From the NCBI GenBank assembly GCA_902727905.1, contig CACVAR010000056.1, positions 1 through 8,800 on the forward strand: 8,800 bases of DNA, in the 5' to 3' direction. This document shows positions 7,125 to 8,800 of the stretch, in pieces (positions within the stretch are counted from its first letter, which is position 1; each line of letters starts with the position of its first letter). The stretch is from an uncultured Sulfurovum sp. (GTDB lineage: Bacteria; Campylobacterota; Campylobacteria; Campylobacterales; Sulfurovaceae). The notes under the pieces are model-generated. The model searched no databases. It was given only the letters and a program-made list of their open reading frames with translations, and was not told where the DNA came from. The translations under genes were made by a program, and so were the position numbers.

Positions 7125-7130
7125 ATTATA
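7125..7130 (-). promoter_or_regulatory. Putative internal -10 box before tolB
   Basis: The minus strand reads TATAAT in the 67-bp gap between tolA and tolB, 30 bp before the tolB ATG. Transcription would begin near 7118. No good -35 is visible. It may raise tolB-pal-cpoB transcript level relative to tolA. Confidence 0.4.
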
Positions 7131-7161
7131 ATTATGCTAAGTAGCTAACCATAATCAATAC

Positions 7162-8103
7162 TTATCTAACTTTAAATCGTACCTGAATTGAATAAGGCGT
7201 TGACTTCTTATGTCTTCCTAGTCCCATTCGATTTAAAGTGTCTAAATATTGTTTCAAACTAGATTTCATCGAACCTGAAACACCTGAAGCCGTATACCTA
7301 AACTTTCCACTATTATAAATGGTTAAATGTACAGTTACCCATTGTCCTTTAGCACCAACAGCATTCCAGTTCATCATATGCCTTTTTACTTTGGCAATGT
7401 AAGCATTTTCAATCCCTTTATCACGATTGGCATTTGAAACACGACCACTTTGGTGGCTTGCTTTAATTCTATCGGTTATAGATGAGTTATGCTTAATAGA
7501 ACTTGGCTGTTTTACTACAGGTTTTGGTCTATTTTTAACAGGTGTTTTTTGAGGTGCTTTTGTCTTTACTGAAGAAAAAAGATCTTTAGCTGACTTTTTT
7601 GGCACTTTCTTTTTTGGCACTACTTTTTTTGGCTCTACCTTCTTGGGTGGTATTTTCTTCTTTGGTGGAGGTATTTTTTTAGGAACTTTCTTCTTTGGTA
7701 CTACTTTTTTAGGAGGTGTGATTTTTTTTGGTATAACTTTTTTAGGCTCTACTTTTTTAGGAATCACTTTTTTTGGTGGTGTTGTTTTCTTTGGTGGAGT
7801 AATTTTTTTAGGAACAGGTTTTTGAGGTATAACTTTCTTAGGTGGTACTTTTTTAGGCTGAGTTTTTAGAGGTATAGGTGGAATAATTGGAGTAACAGGT
7901 TTTTTAGGTGTTGAGACTTTATCATTTTTATTAAAGACAGTTTTCTCACTATTAACTAAAGTAACTGTGACTCTGTCAGCATTCTTTTCAACATAGTTTT
8001 TTGCTTTAGTTTGATGAATGTTATAAAAATATAATACTAAAAATATAAGACTTAAGTAAATAGCTAAAGCAGCTATACCTGAGACCAATTTACCACTATT
8101 CAT
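7162..8103 (-). CDS. tolA: TolA/TonB-like inner-membrane energy-transducing linker
   Basis: TolA spans the periplasm from the TolQR motor to TolB-Pal. The 313-residue product has one N-terminal membrane anchor (residues about 6-27), a long Pro/Lys spacer (66-200) and a C-terminal domain (about 215-313). The latter holds IENAYIAKVKRHMMNWN, QWVTVHLTIYNSGKFRY and STPYSIQVRFKVR, the alpha-beta pattern of TonB/TolA C-terminal domains. A DLFSSVK motif sits at 174-180. The spacer is PKK-repeat rather than the Ala/Lys/Glu helix of E. coli TolA, so alone the protein could be called TonB; the tolB-pal-cpoB neighbours decide for TolA. The anchor has Ser18 but no His, although the SHLS-type motif of TolA/TonB normally contains one. 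The start at 8103 follows AAGGA. No tolQ/tolR lies upstream. Confidence 0.88.
   Translation of the reverse strand: MNSGKLVSGIAALAIYLSLIFLVLYFYNIHQTKAKNYVEKNADRVTVTLVNSEKTVFNKNDKVSTPKKPVTPIIPPIPLKTQPKKVPPKKVIPQKPVPKKITPPKKTTPPKKVIPKKVEPKKVIPKKITPPKKVVPKKKVPKKIPPPKKKIPPKKVEPKKVVPKKKVPKKSAKDLFSSVKTKAPQKTPVKNRPKPVVKQPSSIKHNSSITDRIKASHQSGRVSNANRDKGIENAYIAKVKRHMMNWNAVGAKGQWVTVHLTIYNSGKFRYTASGVSGSMKSSLKQYLDTLNRMGLGRHKKSTPYSIQVRFKVR
7594..7857 (-). repeat. Degenerate tandem repeat coding for PKK(V/I)-type units in TolA
   Basis: Residues about 83-170 of TolA are built of irregular 5-8-residue units such as PPKKVI, PKKVEPKKV and PKKKVPKK. On the plus strand the DNA shows many near-copies of a CTTTTTTTGG(T/C) core, with variable spacing. 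The strand-opposite frame gives a spurious Gly/Phe-rich open frame at 7643-7825. Confidence 0.8.
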
Positions 8104-8124
8104 CTATTTCCTTTTTAAAATGTT

Positions 8125-8130
8125 ATTCTA
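8125..8130 (-). promoter_or_regulatory. Weak candidate -10 box before tolA
   Basis: The minus strand reads TAGAAT (five of six to TATAAT), 21 bp before the tolA ATG, in a 121-bp gap after the small acidic gene. The -35 region is not recognisable. It would start tolA separately from the upstream gene. Confidence 0.25.
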
Positions 8131-8224
8131 CCTTCCCATAGTGGAATAAACGCGAACTAGTAGTGTAGCTAAAAGAAGTTGTAATAAATATTAAGGGAAA
8201 AAAGAAAGAAAAAAATAGATAACC

Positions 8225-8536
8225 TTAATCATCATCTTCAAAATCAGCTAAATCAAAATCCATCTTCATAGGCTCTTCTTCTACTGCTTTTAAATCACTA
8301 AGATCGTCAGGTGAAATATCTACAGCCATTGCAATAAATATAGCTAATGCATTGTCATCTATAATCTCTTGACATGTTGCTGAGGTGTTATAAACTGTCA
8401 ATACACCATCTTTTATAAATACATCATTTTCAGTCACACCCAACTCTTCTGCAATCTCATGCATATCTGGACGATTAAGATGTATACCTTGTTTAACTTT
8501 TAATGTGAAACCTTTTCTTAGTGGTAGTCCGTACAT
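8225..8536 (-). CDS. Small acidic protein of unknown function (103 aa)
   Basis: I do not recognise this family. The start at 8536 is supported by AGGAG six bases upstream. There is no signal peptide or membrane segment, so it is probably cytoplasmic. Residues 1-60 are mixed alpha/beta, with LRKGFTLKVKQGIHL and EIAEELGVTENDVFIKDGVLTVYN. The EIAEELGVTENDV stretch superficially resembles half of a helix-turn-helix, but no complete motif is seen. Residues 61-80 are a short Ala/Ile-rich helix (DNALAIFIAMAVD). The tail is strongly acidic, ending MDFDLADFEDDD. A single Cys lies at about 55. It sits between dnaK, from which a terminator separates it, and tolA. Its frame, ribosome binding site and protein-like composition make it a real gene; role unknown. 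Confidence 0.75.
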   Translation of the reverse strand: MYGLPLRKGFTLKVKQGIHLNRPDMHEIAEELGVTENDVFIKDGVLTVYNTSATCQEIIDDNALAIFIAMAVDISPDDLSDLKAVEEEPMKMDFDLADFEDDD

Positions 8537-8565
8537 TTTTTCTCCTGTATATAAAATATTGCATA

Positions 8566-8597
8566 AGTATAACTATATGATTTTAAGTTTTTATCAA
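8566..8597 (-). promoter_or_regulatory. Weak candidate promoter for the small acidic gene
   Basis: The minus strand has TTGATA (8592-8597) and TATACT (8566-8571), but the 20-bp spacing is too long for a standard promoter. A TATAGT at 8572-8577 gives 14 bp instead. The -10-like boxes are plausible in Campylobacterota, where -35 boxes are poorly conserved. Confidence 0.25.
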
Positions 8598-8625
8598 TTT
8601 AAGGATTAAAGTTTACTGTAATAGT

Positions 8626-8663
8626 AAATGAGGGAATAAAGAGACAAGAAAAATCTTGCCTCT
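8626..8663 (-). terminator. Terminator downstream of dnaK
   Basis: On the minus strand AGAGGCAAGA, a UUUU loop and UCUUGUCUCU form a 10-bp stem with one G-U pair (8640-8663), followed by UUAUUCCCUCAUUU. It lies 35 bp after the dnaK stop codon. The trailing U-tract is interrupted, so efficiency is uncertain. Confidence 0.6.
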
Positions 8664-8698
8664 GAAGTAAAACTAAATAATTAAAAAACTAAAGTAGA

Positions 8699-8800
8699 TT
8701 ACTCTACTTCAGCATCAATGATATCATCATCGTCTGCTTTTTTAGCAGCTTTTTCTTTGTCTCCACCTTGCTCTTTAGCGTAAACAGCTTCAGCAAGTTT
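8699..8800 (-). CDS. dnaK: Molecular chaperone DnaK, C-terminal end (partial)
   Basis: The last 33 codons and the stop of a gene that enters from the right edge. The peptide begins KLAEAVYAKEQGG, continues with a Lys/Ala-rich stretch, then ADDDDIIDAEVE and a stop. The family ending of bacterial DnaK is an acidic tail closing in DAEFEEV or a similar DAEVE-type motif, reached after a Lys/Ala/Gly-rich disordered linker, and this matches. DnaK is the cytoplasmic Hsp70. Only the disordered tail is in the window, so domains cannot be checked, but identification is firm for so short a piece. Confidence 0.85.
   Translation of the reverse strand, partial: KLAEAVYAKEQGGDKEKAAKKADDDDIIDAEVE

Noticed and set aside
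6793..7131. Plus-strand open frame of 112 codons.
   Set aside because: It is antisense to the start of tolB, which has a clear family match, ribosome binding site and operon position.
7643..7825. Plus-strand open frame coding a Gly/Phe repeat peptide.
   Set aside because: It is the antisense of the PKK repeat in TolA; its composition follows directly from that repeat and it has no ribosome binding site.
7594..7857. Repeated DNA that could be read as a CRISPR-like array.
   Set aside because: Units are short, irregular and without spacers, and they keep one frame inside tolA. The same applies to the 21-bp repeats at 5612-5674 in pal.
8104..8224. Possible small genes between tolA and the acidic gene: an ATG overlapping the upstream stop (ATGATTAA) opens a hydrophobic peptide.
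   Set aside because: The frame stops after 13 codons. The longer frame reading FFSFFFPLIFITTSFS has no start codon after the upstream stop. T-rich DNA gives hydrophobic translations by chance.
8611..8629. A second hairpin (TTTACT / AGTAAA) after the dnaK terminator.
   Set aside because: The stem is only six A/T-rich pairs and no U-tract follows; it is likely chance.

Overview
The window is AT-rich and reads as a chromosomal segment of a Campylobacterota (epsilonproteobacterial) genome. A free-living Sulfurovum/Sulfurimonas-type organism is my best guess. This rests on a TolA with a Pro/Lys spacer, the order tolA-tolB-pal-cpoB followed by a SlyD-type FKBP, a DnaK tail ending in acidic residues plus EVE, and AT-rich promoters with good TATAAT -10 boxes but poor -35 boxes. 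The genus is not certain.

Left part (1-1916, minus strand): the first 638 codons of a large secreted protein that runs off the left edge. It has a Sec signal peptide, a beta-rich carbohydrate-binding-like domain, then tandem modules of about 171 residues with an exact 513-bp DNA period between the two best copies. Each module carries a calcium-loop-like Asn-Asp-Gly motif. The later copies also carry a very acidic His-Gly-Asp-Asp-Glu motif.

Middle (1917-3805): a very AT-rich divergent intergenic region with a 10-bp-arm palindrome and a 12-bp direct repeat. It drives the secreted repeat protein leftward and an unrecognised 537-residue lipoprotein rightward. The lipoprotein gene converges on the next operon, with a hairpin terminator at 3811-3850 that mainly serves the minus strand.

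Right part (3869-8103, minus strand, transcribed right to left): tolA - tolB - pal - cpoB (ybgF) - slyD-like FKBP isomerase. The first four encode the Tol-Pal envelope system: TolA is the inner-membrane linker, TolB the periplasmic propeller, Pal the peptidoglycan-binding outer-membrane lipoprotein, and CpoB the coiled-coil/TPR periplasmic factor. The motor genes tolQ/tolR (exbB/exbD) are not next to tolA in this window. Instead tolA is preceded by a small acidic protein of unknown function (8225-8536) and, beyond a terminator, by the 3' end of dnaK (8699-8800, cut by the window edge).

I see no RNA genes, CRISPR array or insertion sequence. The most unusual content is the tandem-module secreted protein, the unrecognised lipoprotein beside it, and lineage-specific features of the Tol proteins (the Pro-Lys-Lys repeat in TolA, the Tyr-Gly heptad linker in Pal).
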